Assembly: GCA_021463505.1 (NCBI GenBank) | Contig: JAJTYR010000022.1 | Coordinates: 1 to 57,424 of the forward strand | Length of the DNA: 57,424 bases | Source of the DNA: Burkholderiaceae bacterium | GTDB taxonomy: Bacteria > Pseudomonadota > Gammaproteobacteria > Burkholderiales > Burkholderiaceae_E | Reading direction: 5' to 3' | In this document: one piece after another, positions 10,750-19,759 of the stretch | Numbering within the stretch: the first letter of the stretch is position 1 | Layout: the number at the start of each line of letters is the position of its first letter | Position numbers and translations under genes: made by a program | Notes under the pieces: model-generated | The model's database searches: none | Told to the model about the DNA's origin: nothing | What the model saw: only the letters and a program-made list of their open reading frames with translations

Positions 10750-12831
10750 ATGTCCGCACAGCTCAATCCCGCACAGCGCGAAGCGATCCGCTATCTCGAT
10801 GGTCCCTGTCTCGTCATCGCCGGCGCCGGCAGCGGCAAGACGCGCGTCATCACGCAGAAGATTGCGCACCTGATCGCGTCGGGCTTCGACCCGCAGGCGA
10901 TCGGCGCGATCACCTTCACCAACAAGGCCGCGCAGGAGATGGCCGAGCGGCTCGGCAGGATGGTGAAGCTGCCCGAAGGGCAGCGCCCGCTGGTGAGCAC
11001 CTTCCATTCGCTGGGCGTGCAGATGCTGCGCCGCGACGGCCAGTCGCTGGGCCTGAAGCGCAATTTCTCGATTCTCGATGCCGACGACGCGGCCAACATC
11101 CTGCAGCAGGCGCTGGGCACCACCGATCGCAAGGTGGCGCGCGCCGCGCAGCACCGCATCTCGTTGTGGAAGAACGCGCTGGTCGATCCGGACCGTGCGG
11201 CCGCGGAAACGAAGGACCGTCTCGGGCACGGCATCGCGCGCGCGTATCGCGATTATGCGGCGACGCTCGCCGCCTACCAGTCGGTGGACTTCGACGACCT
11301 GATCGGCCTGCCGGTGCGCCTGCTGCGCGAGCATGCCGACGTCGCGCAGGCCTGGCGCGAGAAGCTGCGCTACCTGCTGGTCGACGAATACCAGGACACC
11401 AACGCCTGCCAGTACGAGTTGCTGAAGCTTCTCGTGGGCCCGCGCGCGGCGTTCACCGCGGTGGGCGACGACGACCAGTCGATCTACGGCTGGCGCGGCG
11501 CGACGCTGGAGAACCTGAACCGGCTGTCCACCGACTATCCGGGCCTGAAGGTCGTGAAGCTCGAGCAGAACTACCGCTCGAGCGTCCGCATCCTGACCGC
11601 GGCGAACCGGCTGATCGCGCACAACCCGAAGCTGCACGAGAAGAGACTGTGGTCGGAGCACGGCATCGGCGACCCGGTGCAGGTGGTGCCTTGCGAGCAC
11701 GACGAGGCCGAAGCCGAATCGGTGGCGATGCGCCTGCAGGCGCATCGCTTCGAGCGGCGCACGAAGTATTCCGACTACGCGATCCTCTACCGCGGCAACC
11801 ACCAGGCACGCGTGTTCGAGCAGGTGCTGCGCAAGGAGAAGATTCCCTACGTGCTCTCGGGCGGCCAGTCGTTCTTCGAGCGCACCGAGATCCGCGACCT
11901 GATGGCCTGGCTGCGCCTGCTCGCCAACGACGACGACGATCCGGCGTTCATCCGCGCGGTCACCACGCCGAAGCGCGGCGTCGGCACGACGACGCTGCAG
12001 GCGTTGGGCACCTACGCGGGCGAGCGGCACGTTTCGATGTTCGCGGCGCTGTTCGAGACCGGCGCCGAGCAGCGCATCGCGCCGCGCCAGCTCGGGCCCC
12101 TGCGCGAGTTCGGCAACTTCGTCAATCGCATCGGCTGGCGCGCGGCGCGGGAGCCGGCCGCGCAGGTGCTCGACGACCTGCTGAACGCGATCGACTACCG
12201 CTCACACCTGTTCGCGACCGCCGACGACAAGGTCGCGGCGACGCGTTGGCAGAACGTCAGCGATTTCGTCGACTGGCTGAAGAAGCGCGCCGAGGGCGAC
12301 GGCGCGACGCTGCTGCAGCTGGCGCAGACGGTGTCGCTGCTGTCGCAGCTCGATCGCAGGGACGGCGAGGTCGACGCGGTCCGGCTGACGACGATCCACG
12401 CGTCGAAGGGCCTGGAGTTTCCGCACGTGTTCGTGGTCGGCTGCGAGGAAGGGTTGCTGCCACACCACGGCGGTGCGGCGGGCGCGGCGAGCGAGACCGG
12501 CGACGAGGCGTCCCCCGACGGGGCGGCCCCCGGCGGCGGAGCCGCCGACAACGAGATCCCGGGAGCGCGCGCCACGGCGGCGCGTATCGAGGAGGAGCGC
12601 CGGCTGATGTACGTCGCGGTCACGCGCGCGCAACGCAGTCTCACCCTCAGCTGGTGCCGCGAACGCAAGCGCGGACGAGAGAAGTACGCACCATTGCCGT
12701 CGCGCTTTCTCGCCGAGATGCAGCTCGATGCGCGTCCGAAAGCGGCCGCGACGATCGGCGCCGAAGACGCCCGGGCGAAACTCGCGGGCCTGCGGGAAAT
12801 GCTCGGGCGCAAGCGCGCGCCGGCCAACTGA
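10750..12831 (+). CDS. rep: ATP-dependent DNA helicase Rep
   Basis: This 693-residue superfamily 1A 3'-5' helicase works at the replication fork. Motif I is AGAGSGKTRV (Lys30), motif II VDEYQDTN, motif III DDDQSIYGWRG, motif IV EQNYRSS, motif V LTTIHASKGLEFPHVFVVG and motif VI YVAVTRA. Overall length and N-terminus (LNPAQREAIRYLDGPCLVIAG) fit Rep better than UvrD or PcrA. An unusual Ala/Gly/Asp-rich insertion of about 39 residues (about 574 to 612) lies between LLPHH and IEEERRLMYV, where the enterobacterial protein has a short loop. The 3' neighbour at 12897 is on the same strand. Confidence 0.95.
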   Translation: MSAQLNPAQREAIRYLDGPCLVIAGAGSGKTRVITQKIAHLIASGFDPQAIGAITFTNKAAQEMAERLGRMVKLPEGQRPLVSTFHSLGVQMLRRDGQSLGLKRNFSILDADDAANILQQALGTTDRKVARAAQHRISLWKNALVDPDRAAAETKDRLGHGIARAYRDYAATLAAYQSVDFDDLIGLPVRLLREHADVAQAWREKLRYLLVDEYQDTNACQYELLKLLVGPRAAFTAVGDDDQSIYGWRGATLENLNRLSTDYPGLKVVKLEQNYRSSVRILTAANRLIAHNPKLHEKRLWSEHGIGDPVQVVPCEHDEAEAESVAMRLQAHRFERRTKYSDYAILYRGNHQARVFEQVLRKEKIPYVLSGGQSFFERTEIRDLMAWLRLLANDDDDPAFIRAVTTPKRGVGTTTLQALGTYAGERHVSMFAALFETGAEQRIAPRQLGPLREFGNFVNRIGWRAAREPAAQVLDDLLNAIDYRSHLFATADDKVAATRWQNVSDFVDWLKKRAEGDGATLLQLAQTVSLLSQLDRRDGEVDAVRLTTIHASKGLEFPHVFVVGCEEGLLPHHGGAAGAASETGDEASPDGAAPGGGAADNEIPGARATAARIEEERRLMYVAVTRAQRSLTLSWCRERKRGREKYAPLPSRFLAEMQLDARPKAAATIGAEDARAKLAGLREMLGRKRAPAN

Positions 12832-12896
12832 GCGCCAGCATCGTCTATCCTTTCGCTGGAGCGCCCTCTTTCAGCCTTCAGCGGAACCGAGCGACG

Positions 12897-13595
12897 ATGG
12901 GACTGTTCAGACGAAACGGGCCGGTGGTCTTCGAGCGCCATGCCTACGGCGGGCGCAGGTCGCGCAGCGTGCCGCCCTGGCTGTTGTGGCTGCTGGCAGG
13001 CATCGCCGCCGGCGCCGGCGGACTCTTCTACGTGCAGGAGGAATACCTGCCGCCGCGATTGACGCCTGCCGAGTCGCAGCAACTGCAGGCCCGCGTCGGC
13101 GAACTCGAGGCCGAGCGGCAACGCCTGCGGGCCGCGCTTGCCAGGGCGACTGCCGAGGCACAGTCCGCGCAGACCGGCAGCGAGCGGCTGACCGTCGAAC
13201 TGGCGGACGCGCGTCAGTCGATCGAGCGGCTGCGCGCCGATCTCGCGCTGTTCGACGAGGTGCTGCCGCCGGACCCGCGCGGCGGGGCGGTGGCGGTGCG
13301 CGCGGCGAAGTTCACGAACCAGGACGGGCGGCTCGCCTACCACGTGCTGCTCACCCGCGAACGCAAGGGCGGCAAGCCGTTCGCCGGCACGATGGAACTG
13401 GTGGTGGCCGGCGAGCGCGGCGGCCGCAACGAAACGATCGATCTCGGGCCGGTCGAGGTTTCGCTGGCTGGCTACCAGCACGTACGCGGCGCGTTGCCAC
13501 TGCCGGCGGGATTCGCCGCGCGCCAGGTGACGGTGCGCGTGCTCGACCGCACCGGAGGCACGCTCCAGGGCATGCGCGTGATCAACGCACGTTGA
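12897..13595 (+). CDS. membrane-anchored coiled-coil protein, DUF6776-like
   Basis: This encodes 232 residues. A basic N-terminus (MGLFRRNGPVVFERHAYGGR) is followed by one membrane helix at about residues 27 to 44 (WLLWLLAGIAAGAGGLFYV). A coiled coil spans about 60 to 120 (ARVGELEAERQRLRAALARA). The C-terminal beta-rich periplasmic domain (VRAAKFTNQDGRLAYHVLLT) is typical of the DUF6776 group of betaproteobacteria. The function is unknown; related genes often sit near cell-envelope or cytoskeletal genes. The ATG at 12897 begins just after a 65-base gap from rep. Confidence 0.75.
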   Translation: MGLFRRNGPVVFERHAYGGRRSRSVPPWLLWLLAGIAAGAGGLFYVQEEYLPPRLTPAESQQLQARVGELEAERQRLRAALARATAEAQSAQTGSERLTVELADARQSIERLRADLALFDEVLPPDPRGGAVAVRAAKFTNQDGRLAYHVLLTRERKGGKPFAGTMELVVAGERGGRNETIDLGPVEVSLAGYQHVRGALPLPAGFAARQVTVRVLDRTGGTLQGMRVINAR

Positions 13596-13961
13596 CGACG
13601 CCGGGCAGGTGATCGGCGCGGCGGGTCTCATCCTGCACGACCGGATCGAGAGCCCGAAGCCGCTGCTCGGCAGGATGGGGCGACTGCAGAGCGAACTGGC
13701 GCAGGCGCAGAAGGAGCTCGCGCGCCAGCGGCGCACCCGCTTGCACGTTCTCGAACTTCGTCGGCAACCGCGAGCGTGTGCTCGGGGTGAGACACCGCGC
13801 GCGCGACGCTGTACCAGAAGCTGGCGGAGTTCCCCGGCCTGACCGGCGCGGCCGGGGATCGGGTGGCCTGACCGGCGGTCTTCTGCCGGCCTTTCGACGC
13901 CTGGGTCGAGGCACTGATTTCGAAGGCGCCTATCATGTGGATCTTTGACCGGAGGTTCGCC
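13596..13961. other. 366-base gap, no confident gene
   Basis: Several short frames are open on both strands but none is convincing. The plus-strand frame at 13609-13842 contains a helical stretch (GRLQSELAQAQKELARQRR) and then turns into arginine/cysteine-rich sequence. A frame shifted from it reads RATLYQKLAEFPGL before a stop. This suggests a decayed coding sequence, but I cannot name the family. A good ribosome binding site (GGAGG at 13951-13955) belongs to the following gst gene. Confidence 0.35.
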
Positions 13962-14567
13962 ATGAAGCTGTATTACTCACCAGGTGCCTGCTCGCTGTCG
14001 CCGCATATCGTCCTGCAGGAGGCCGGACTGCCGTTCGAGGCCGTGCTGGCCAGCACGAAGACGCACAAGCTGCCAGACGGCACCGACTACCACACGATCA
14101 ATCCCAAGGGCTACGTGCCGCTGCTCGAATTCGACGACGGCCAGCGTCTGACCGAAGGGCCGGTGATCGTGCAGTGGATCGCCGACCAGGTGCCGGCGAA
14201 GAGACTCGCGCCGCCGGCCGGCACCATGCCGCGCTACCGTGTGATGGAATGGCTCAATTTCGTCACCGCCGAACTGCACAAACAGTTCAGCCCGCTGTTC
14301 AATCCGGCCTATCCGGAAGAGGGCAAGGCGATCAACCGCGAGCGGCTGGCGGGACGCTTTGCCTGGGTCGATGGCCAACTGGCGGGCCGGCAATACCTGA
14401 TGGGCGACGACTTTACCGTGGCCGACGCGTACCTGTACGTGGTCACACGCTGGACCGTGCCGATGAAACTCGACATCTCGTCGCGTGCGAATCTCGCCGC
14501 CTACATGACCCGCGTCGCCCAGCGTCCGGCCGTGCAGCGCGCGCTGCAGGCGGAGGGGCTGGCGTAA
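13962..14567 (+). CDS. gst: glutathione S-transferase, beta class
   Basis: This 201-residue protein has an N-terminal thioredoxin-fold domain with the bacterial beta-class signature [22 protein letters not shown], including the catalytic Cys10 region. Its C-terminal helical domain contains [18 protein letters not shown]. It conjugates glutathione to electrophiles or acts as a peroxidase or dehalogenase; the substrate cannot be told. The ATG at 13962 has a GGAGG site seven bases upstream. The stop codon TAATG touches a possible start of the creA gene, so the two are probably co-transcribed. Confidence 0.93.
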   Translation: MKLYYSPGACSLSPHIVLQEAGLPFEAVLASTKTHKLPDGTDYHTINPKGYVPLLEFDDGQRLTEGPVIVQWIADQVPAKRLAPPAGTMPRYRVMEWLNFVTAELHKQFSPLFNPAYPEEGKAINRERLAGRFAWVDGQLAGRQYLMGDDFTVADAYLYVVTRWTVPMKLDISSRANLAAYMTRVAQRPAVQRALQAEGLA

Positions 14568-14614
14568 TGCGGGCGCCACGCCATCGTGTGCCCGGCCCGG
14601 ACGCGGGCTCTCCG

Positions 14615-15088
14615 ATGCGACGACGCCTTGCCCCACTGCCTGCGCTGCTTCTCGCGCCTTTCGCTGTCGCGCACGCCGAAGCCATCGGCGAGGTCGACAC
14701 CGTCTTCAAGTGGATCGGCCCCGACCACAAGATCGTCGTCGAGGCGCACGACGACCCGAAGGTGCCGGGCGTCACCTGCTACACCTCGCGCGCGAAGACC
14801 GGCGGCATCAAGGGCGCGCTTGGTGTGGCCGAAGATCGCTCCGAGGCGTCGATCGCGTGCCGGCAGGTCGGACCGGTTTCGATTCCGAAAGCGTTGCCCG
14901 AGCAGGAAGAGGTGTTCAGCGAGCGGATCAGCCTGGTGTTCAAGAAGCTGCGCATCGTGCGGATGGTCGATCGCCGGCGCAACACGCTGGTCTACCTGAC
15001 CTATGCAGAGCGGTTGATCGAGGGTTCGCCGCAGAATTCGGTCACCGCGGTTCCGGTGGACCCGGCAACGCCGATTCCGGTGAAGTAG
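14615..15088 (+). CDS. creA: CreA family periplasmic protein
   Basis: From the ATG at 14615 this encodes 157 residues, the usual CreA length. It has a signal peptide ([21 protein letters not shown]) and the conserved core [35 protein letters not shown] and [15 protein letters not shown]. CreA is widespread in proteobacteria but its function is unknown. An alternative start at 14567 overlaps the gst stop codon (TAATG) and would add 16 residues before the signal sequence; translational coupling from gst is possible either way. Confidence 0.9.
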   Translation: MRRRLAPLPALLLAPFAVAHAEAIGEVDTVFKWIGPDHKIVVEAHDDPKVPGVTCYTSRAKTGGIKGALGVAEDRSEASIACRQVGPVSIPKALPEQEEVFSERISLVFKKLRIVRMVDRRRNTLVYLTYAERLIEGSPQNSVTAVPVDPATPIPVK

Positions 15089-15211
15089 CGCGCAGGCCGC
15101 CGCGACGCTTCCCGATCGATGCCGGCGGGAGGCTGGTGCTGCACGCCTCCGACGCTCGCACGATCACCGCGCGCCGTTCGCAGGCGTCGCTGCCGCACCA
15201 GCGGCACCGGA

Positions 15212-15784
15212 TCAGAAAGCCGTATCCAGGCGCAGCAGCACCAGCAGGCCCATCACCGTGAAGATCCCCGCGGCGATCGTGTGGACGAGCCGCATCCGGA
15301 TCCTCGCGGCGAAGCGGTCGCCGAGAAAGACCGCGGGCACGTCGGCGATCAGCATGCCCAGCGTGGTGCCGATCACGACCGGCAGCGCGATCGCGTAGTG
15401 CGCTGCCATCGCCACGGTGGCCAATTGCGTCTTGTCGCCCATCTCGGCGAGGAAGAACGTGACCAGCGTCGCGCCGAAAACTCCAATGCGCCCGGCCGCC
15501 CGCGTCTCGTCCTCCTCGATCTCGTCGGGGAGCAACGTCCAGACGGCCATTGCGAGGAACGACAGGCCGAGCACCCAGCGCAGCACCTCGGGGTTCGTCA
15601 TCGACGTGATCCACACGCCGAGCGCGCCTGCCAGTCCGTGGTTGATCAGCGTCGCGCAGAGGATGCCGGCCACGATCGGCACCGGCTTGCGAAACCGGGC
15701 GGCGAGCAGAAAGGCGAGCAACTGGGTCTTGTCGCCAATCTCGGCGAATGCCACGACCGTAGTCGAAACGAGCAGCGACTCCAT
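15212..15784 (-). CDS. GDT1/TMEM165 family cation (Mn/Ca) exporter
   Basis: This 190-residue membrane protein has six to seven hydrophobic segments and the two family signatures [20 protein letters not shown] and [20 protein letters not shown]. The acidic EXGDKT pairs form the cation site of the UPF0016/GDT1 family. Bacterial members such as MneA export manganese. The ATG at 15784 is chosen so that the first EXGDKT helix lies near the N-terminus. I looked for a yybP-ykoY manganese riboswitch upstream and did not recognise one. It is divergent from glgP. Confidence 0.88.
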   Translation of the reverse strand: MESLLVSTTVVAFAEIGDKTQLLAFLLAARFRKPVPIVAGILCATLINHGLAGALGVWITSMTNPEVLRWVLGLSFLAMAVWTLLPDEIEEDETRAAGRIGVFGATLVTFFLAEMGDKTQLATVAMAAHYAIALPVVIGTTLGMLIADVPAVFLGDRFAARIRMRLVHTIAAGIFTVMGLLVLLRLDTAF

Positions 15785-15980
15785 GGCGCCCGAAGATAGC
15801 ACGCGTCCGCCACCGGTACGCCGGCGAGGCCGGCGTCGGCGATCGTCCGGGGGGCGTGCGCCCTCTCCTGTCCTTGACCGCGCGCAAGTCGCACGGCAGG
15901 CTGCGACGTCATGCTGGCGCGCAATCGCGGCCTGTGGCGCGCCGTCCCGCCGGGCACACCGCCCTTTGCGAAACCGTCCG

Positions 15981-17684
15981 ATGATCTCCCCCGAAACGAT
16001 CGCCTACTTCTCGATGGAAATCGGCCTCGACGAGGCGATGCCGACCTACAGCGGCGGCCTCGGCGTGCTGGCTGGCGACACGGTACGCGCGGCCGCCGAC
16101 GGCGACGTGCCGATGGTGGCGGTCACGCTGGTGCATCGCAAGGGCTACTTTCGCCAGCGCCTCGATGCCGAGGGTCGGCAGACCGAGGAGCCGCAGGCGT
16201 GGTCGCCGGAGTCGCTGCTCGCCGGGATGCCGGGGCGTGCGAAGGTGAGCATCGAGGGCCGCGACGTCGCGCTGCGCGCGTGGCGCTACGATGTCCGCGG
16301 CGCCGGCGGCGTGACCCTGCCGGTGCTGCTGCTCGACAGCGATCTCCCCGAGAACGCCGAGCCCGACCGGCGGCTCACCGATCACCTGTACGGCGGCGAC
16401 GACCGCTACCGCCTTTGCCAGGAGATCATTCTCGGCATCGGCGGCGTGCGCATGCTGCGTGCGCTGGGCTACGACACCATCCGGCGCTTCCACATGAACG
16501 AGGGCCATGCGGCGCTGCTGCTGCTCGAACTCGGCTACGAGGAGATGCTGCGGCGCGGGCTCCACGAAGTGACCCGCGAGGTGGCCGTGGCGGTCAAGCC
16601 GCTGTGCGTGTTCACGACGCACACGCCGGTGCCCGCGGGCCACGACCAGTTTCCGCTCGCGCTGGTGCGGCGCGTGCTCACCGACTACCACGGCGCGTAC
16701 GACCGGCGCGCGGTCGAGTTCTGCCTCGACAACGTGCTGAACATGACCTACCTCGCGCTCGACAACAGCCATTACGTCAACGGCGTGGCGAAGAGGCACG
16801 GCGAGATCTCGCGCCAGATGTTCGGCCAGTACAAGGTCGACTCGATCACCAACGGCGTGCATGCCGCCACCTGGATCGCGCCGCCGATCCGCGCGGTGCT
16901 CGACCGGCACATTTCGCACTGGCGCGAGGACAACGCGAGCCTGCGTTACGCGCTGGGCATTCCGCGCCAGGAGGTGTGGGCCGCGCACCAGACCGCGAAG
17001 CAGGACCTGGTCGCCTGGGTCAACCAGCGCACCGGCGCGAGCCTGTTCTCGAACACCTTCACGATCGGGTTTGCGCGCCGCGCGACGCAGTGGAAGCGCC
17101 CCGACCTGCTGTTTCACGACCTGCAGCGCCTGCTCGCGTTGCACCGAAGCGCCGGGCCGATCCAGGTGGTCTATGGCGGCAAGGCGCATCCGCGCGACGA
17201 AGGCGGCAAGGAGCTGATCCGGCAGATCTTCGCGCAGGTCGCGAAGCTCGAGGGCCGGCTCGCCGTGGCGTGGGTCGAGGATTACGACATCGCGGCCGCC
17301 CGGCGCCTGGTCGCCGGCGTCGACCTGTGGCTGAACACGCCGCAGCCGCCACTGGAAGCCTCGGGCACCAGCGGGATGAAGGCCGCGATGAACGGCGTGC
17401 CGCAGCTGTCGGTGCTCGACGGCTGGTGGGTCGAGGGCTGCATCGAGAACGTGACCGGCTGGGCGATCGGCGACGGCAATGCCGTGAACGACAGCGGCAT
17501 CGACGAGCGCGCGTTCGACGCGGAGTCGCTGTACAACAAGCTCGAGACGGTGATCCTGCCGATGTTCTATCGCGACCAGGATCGCTACATCGACGTGATG
17601 CGCCACGCGATTGCGCTGAACGGCTCGTTCTTCAACACCGAGCGGATGGTCGACCAGTACCTGCGCAAGGCGTATTTCCGCTAG
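15981..17684 (+). CDS. glgP: alpha-glucan (glycogen/maltodextrin) phosphorylase, short GT35 form
   Basis: This 567-residue enzyme releases glucose 1-phosphate from alpha-1,4-glucans. The start [33 protein letters not shown] and the active-site motifs ([24 protein letters not shown]) belong to the short phosphorylase subfamily found outside the enteric type. The pyridoxal phosphate lysine is Lys467 in [14 protein letters not shown]. It is shorter than the roughly 800-residue enteric enzyme because the N-terminal regulatory part is absent. The ATG at 15981 is chosen from homology. Its stop overlaps the stop of the convergent TPR gene through the shared tetramer CTAG at 17681-17684. Confidence 0.93.
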   Translation: MISPETIAYFSMEIGLDEAMPTYSGGLGVLAGDTVRAAADGDVPMVAVTLVHRKGYFRQRLDAEGRQTEEPQAWSPESLLAGMPGRAKVSIEGRDVALRAWRYDVRGAGGVTLPVLLLDSDLPENAEPDRRLTDHLYGGDDRYRLCQEIILGIGGVRMLRALGYDTIRRFHMNEGHAALLLLELGYEEMLRRGLHEVTREVAVAVKPLCVFTTHTPVPAGHDQFPLALVRRVLTDYHGAYDRRAVEFCLDNVLNMTYLALDNSHYVNGVAKRHGEISRQMFGQYKVDSITNGVHAATWIAPPIRAVLDRHISHWREDNASLRYALGIPRQEVWAAHQTAKQDLVAWVNQRTGASLFSNTFTIGFARRATQWKRPDLLFHDLQRLLALHRSAGPIQVVYGGKAHPRDEGGKELIRQIFAQVAKLEGRLAVAWVEDYDIAAARRLVAGVDLWLNTPQPPLEASGTSGMKAAMNGVPQLSVLDGWWVEGCIENVTGWAIGDGNAVNDSGIDERAFDAESLYNKLETVILPMFYRDQDRYIDVMRHAIALNGSFFNTERMVDQYLRKAYFR

Positions 17685-18379
17685 CGGCGCACCTGGGCGA
17701 GGCTTTCGCGGATCGACGCCGCCATCGGTGACTCCGGCGGTACCGCTGCGAGCGCCCGCTCCCAGTAGGCGATCGCTGCGCGCGTGTCGTTGCGCCGGAA
17801 CGCGTCGGTGGCGGCCATCGACAGCGCCTTCCACTGAGACGGGTTCTGTGCGAGGGCGCGACGCACCAGTTCCATCGGCGCGCCTTCGAGGACGGCCCCC
17901 TGCGCCATTGCCGTTGCGTCGGCGTAGTCGGCGAGGACGTCGGCGTCGATCGGGCCGAGCGCGGCGAGCTTCTCATAGGCCGAAACGGCCTGGGGAAAGC
18001 GCTCCATTACGTACCAGGTGCGCGCCAGCGTGCGCCATCCGTTGGAGTCCTGCGGCTCGCGCTCCAGGTGCGCGACCAGTCGTGCGGCCATCGCCTCGGC
18101 GTCGTCCGGTGCGGCCGGGGTCTGCATGCTGCCTGGGCCGGGACGAACAGTGGCGGCGGCGTGCCGCTGCAGCGGCGCGGACGGAGCAGGGCGTTCCGAA
18201 GGCGCGATCGCCATGGCCCAGTACACCGCGATCACCAGCAACGGGATTGCGAGGGCCAGGGGCTTGACGATCCGGGCGCCGATGGTCGTGCTGCGATCGC
18301 TCACAGGAGCGCGCGCGTCGGCCTGCGTCGACGCCGTCCTGGACGGTCGCGTGGCACCGGTTCGCGGGTGTCTTCCCAT
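17681..18379 (-). CDS. TPR protein, CcmI/NrfG-like (possible cytochrome c maturation factor)
   Basis: This encodes 232 residues. A basic N-terminal tail is followed by one membrane helix at about 39 to 56 ([19 protein letters not shown]), a Pro/Ala-rich linker, and a C-terminal domain of TPR-like repeats ([25 protein letters not shown] and [19 protein letters not shown]). This arrangement matches the C-terminal half of CcmI and NrfG, which present apocytochromes to the haem lyase. It is the last gene of the minus-strand cytochrome operon, 38 bases after the dihaem cytochrome, which supports a role in maturing those cytochromes. That role is inference. Confidence 0.75.
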   Translation of the reverse strand: MGRHPRTGATRPSRTASTQADARAPVSDRSTTIGARIVKPLALAIPLLVIAVYWAMAIAPSERPAPSAPLQRHAAATVRPGPGSMQTPAAPDDAEAMAARLVAHLEREPQDSNGWRTLARTWYVMERFPQAVSAYEKLAALGPIDADVLADYADATAMAQGAVLEGAPMELVRRALAQNPSQWKALSMAATDAFRRNDTRAAIAYWERALAAVPPESPMAASIRESLAQVRR

Positions 18380-18417
18380 CGTCTCGCGCCCTGCAGACGC
18401 TGCGCGGCAGGGGCGGG

Positions 18418-19113
18418 TCAGGGGGGCGGAAGCGCAAAGCGCGACATGTAGTCGCTGACCGCGCGCACGTCCTCGTCCGTGTAGCCCCTGATGGCACGCC
18501 TCATCTTCGGATTGGCGTTTCGCCGCGCGCCGTCGCGGATGTCGATTGACTCCCGGAGCAGGTACAGGTAATGCTGACCCGATACCCGCGGGTAGAAGCG
18601 CGCTGCGTCCCCTTCGCCTCTGGCGCCATGGCAGTCGGCGCAGTCCTGTTCGTAGGCCGATTGGCCGCGCGCCAGTTGCGTGCCATCGCCCTTTCCGTTG
18701 TTCGGCGGCACCGGCAGGCGCTCCAGGTAGGTCGCGATGTCCGCGATGTCCTGCGGGCCGATCACGTGCTTGTCGGCAAACGGATACATGCGCGGATTGT
18801 CGCGCCGCCCGGCACGCACGTCGGTCATCTGTTTGATGAGCACGGTGGCGTGCTGCCCTGCCAGACGCGGATAGCTGCCGTCGATGCGCCCAAGGGCCCG
18901 GGCGCGGTGGCACCCCTGGCAGACTTCGAAGGCGATTTCGCCGCGCAGCGGATCGCCCTGTGCTCTCAGGGCCTGGAGCTTTTCCGCGTACATCTCGTTC
19001 CAGATGTAGTCCGGGGCCTCGACGCCCTCTTCGCGCGGCTGGGGGTCAGCCGCACCGGAACCCGGGCACCAGAGTGCCAGAGAAACCAGCAGCGCGAGGG
19101 AAAGCCTGTTCAC
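18418..19113 (-). CDS. dihaem c-type cytochrome
   Basis: This 231-residue periplasmic protein has a signal peptide (MNRLSLALLVSLALWCPGSGA) and two cytochrome c domains, with haem sites CQGCH and CADCH. Each is followed by a conserved YPRLAGQH or YPRVSGQH segment, then a helix, as in cytochrome c4-type dihaem proteins. It starts with GTG at 19113 and lies 33 bases after the previous cytochrome gene. In this operon it probably passes electrons between the decahaem conduit and the inner-membrane chain. Confidence 0.9.
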   Translation of the reverse strand: MNRLSLALLVSLALWCPGSGAADPQPREEGVEAPDYIWNEMYAEKLQALRAQGDPLRGEIAFEVCQGCHRARALGRIDGSYPRLAGQHATVLIKQMTDVRAGRRDNPRMYPFADKHVIGPQDIADIATYLERLPVPPNNGKGDGTQLARGQSAYEQDCADCHGARGEGDAARFYPRVSGQHYLYLLRESIDIRDGARRNANPKMRRAIRGYTDEDVRAVSDYMSRFALPPP

Positions 19114-19146
19114 GCAACACTCCTTGCAGGACTACGCTGTCGAACG

Positions 19147-19749
19147 TCAGAGGCCCGCGACGTATTCGGCCACCGCCTTCATCTCTTCCTCGGTCAGGCG
19201 CGCTGCGAGCGAGCGCATGACCCGTCCGCGGTCGTTCGTGCGCGCGCCGTTCTTGAACTGGGTCAACTGCTCCACGATGTATTCCCGATGCTGGCCGGCA
19301 ATGCGCGGATAGCGCGGATTGCCGACGCCGTTCTCCTGATGACACCCGATGCAGGCGGGTACGCCCGAACTGGCGTTGCCATCGGCGAAGATCATCCGGC
19401 CCGCTTCGGCGAGCTTTGGATCTTCCACTTTTCCCGGCGCCGGTTTCTGGGCGGCGAAGTACTCGGCCAGCGGTTCGACGTCGCCGGCCTTGATCGACTC
19501 GAGCGCCGGCGCCATCATGTCGTTCTTGCGCTTGCCGGCCAGATACTCGTTGAGCTGCTTGGCGATGTACTCGGACTGCAGGCCCGCGAGCTTCGGGAAC
19601 GTGGGTGCCGGGCTGTTGCCGTCGGCGCCGTGGCAGGCGATGCAGACGGTGGTGGCGAGTTCCTTGACCCGCTCCGGCTGCGCCGCTGCCGGCACCGTCG
19701 CTGCGGCCACGAGCCCGATCGCGAGGTAGCGGATCGATGCGCTTGCCAC
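19147..19749 (-). CDS. cytochrome c4-like dihaem protein
   Basis: This encodes 200 residues with a signal peptide (IRYLAIGLVAAATVPAAAQ) and two CXXCH sites, CIACH and CIGCH. Conserved FPKLAGLQSEYIAKQLNEY and YPRIAGQHREYIVEQLTQF segments are characteristic of cytochrome c4. The start codon is GTG at 19749, ten bases after the barrel gene stop. It is expected to be a soluble or loosely membrane-bound periplasmic electron shuttle, working with the MtoA-type decahaem protein encoded upstream. Confidence 0.92.
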   Translation of the reverse strand: MASASIRYLAIGLVAAATVPAAAQPERVKELATTVCIACHGADGNSPAPTFPKLAGLQSEYIAKQLNEYLAGKRKNDMMAPALESIKAGDVEPLAEYFAAQKPAPGKVEDPKLAEAGRMIFADGNASSGVPACIGCHQENGVGNPRYPRIAGQHREYIVEQLTQFKNGARTNDRGRVMRSLAARLTEEEMKAVAEYVAGL

Positions 19750-19759
19750 CCGGCCCCCG

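Noticed and set aside
15785-15980. Possible yybP-ykoY manganese riboswitch upstream of the GDT1-family exporter
   Set aside because: Such exporters are often controlled this way, but I could not find the conserved loop sequences in the minus-strand leader.
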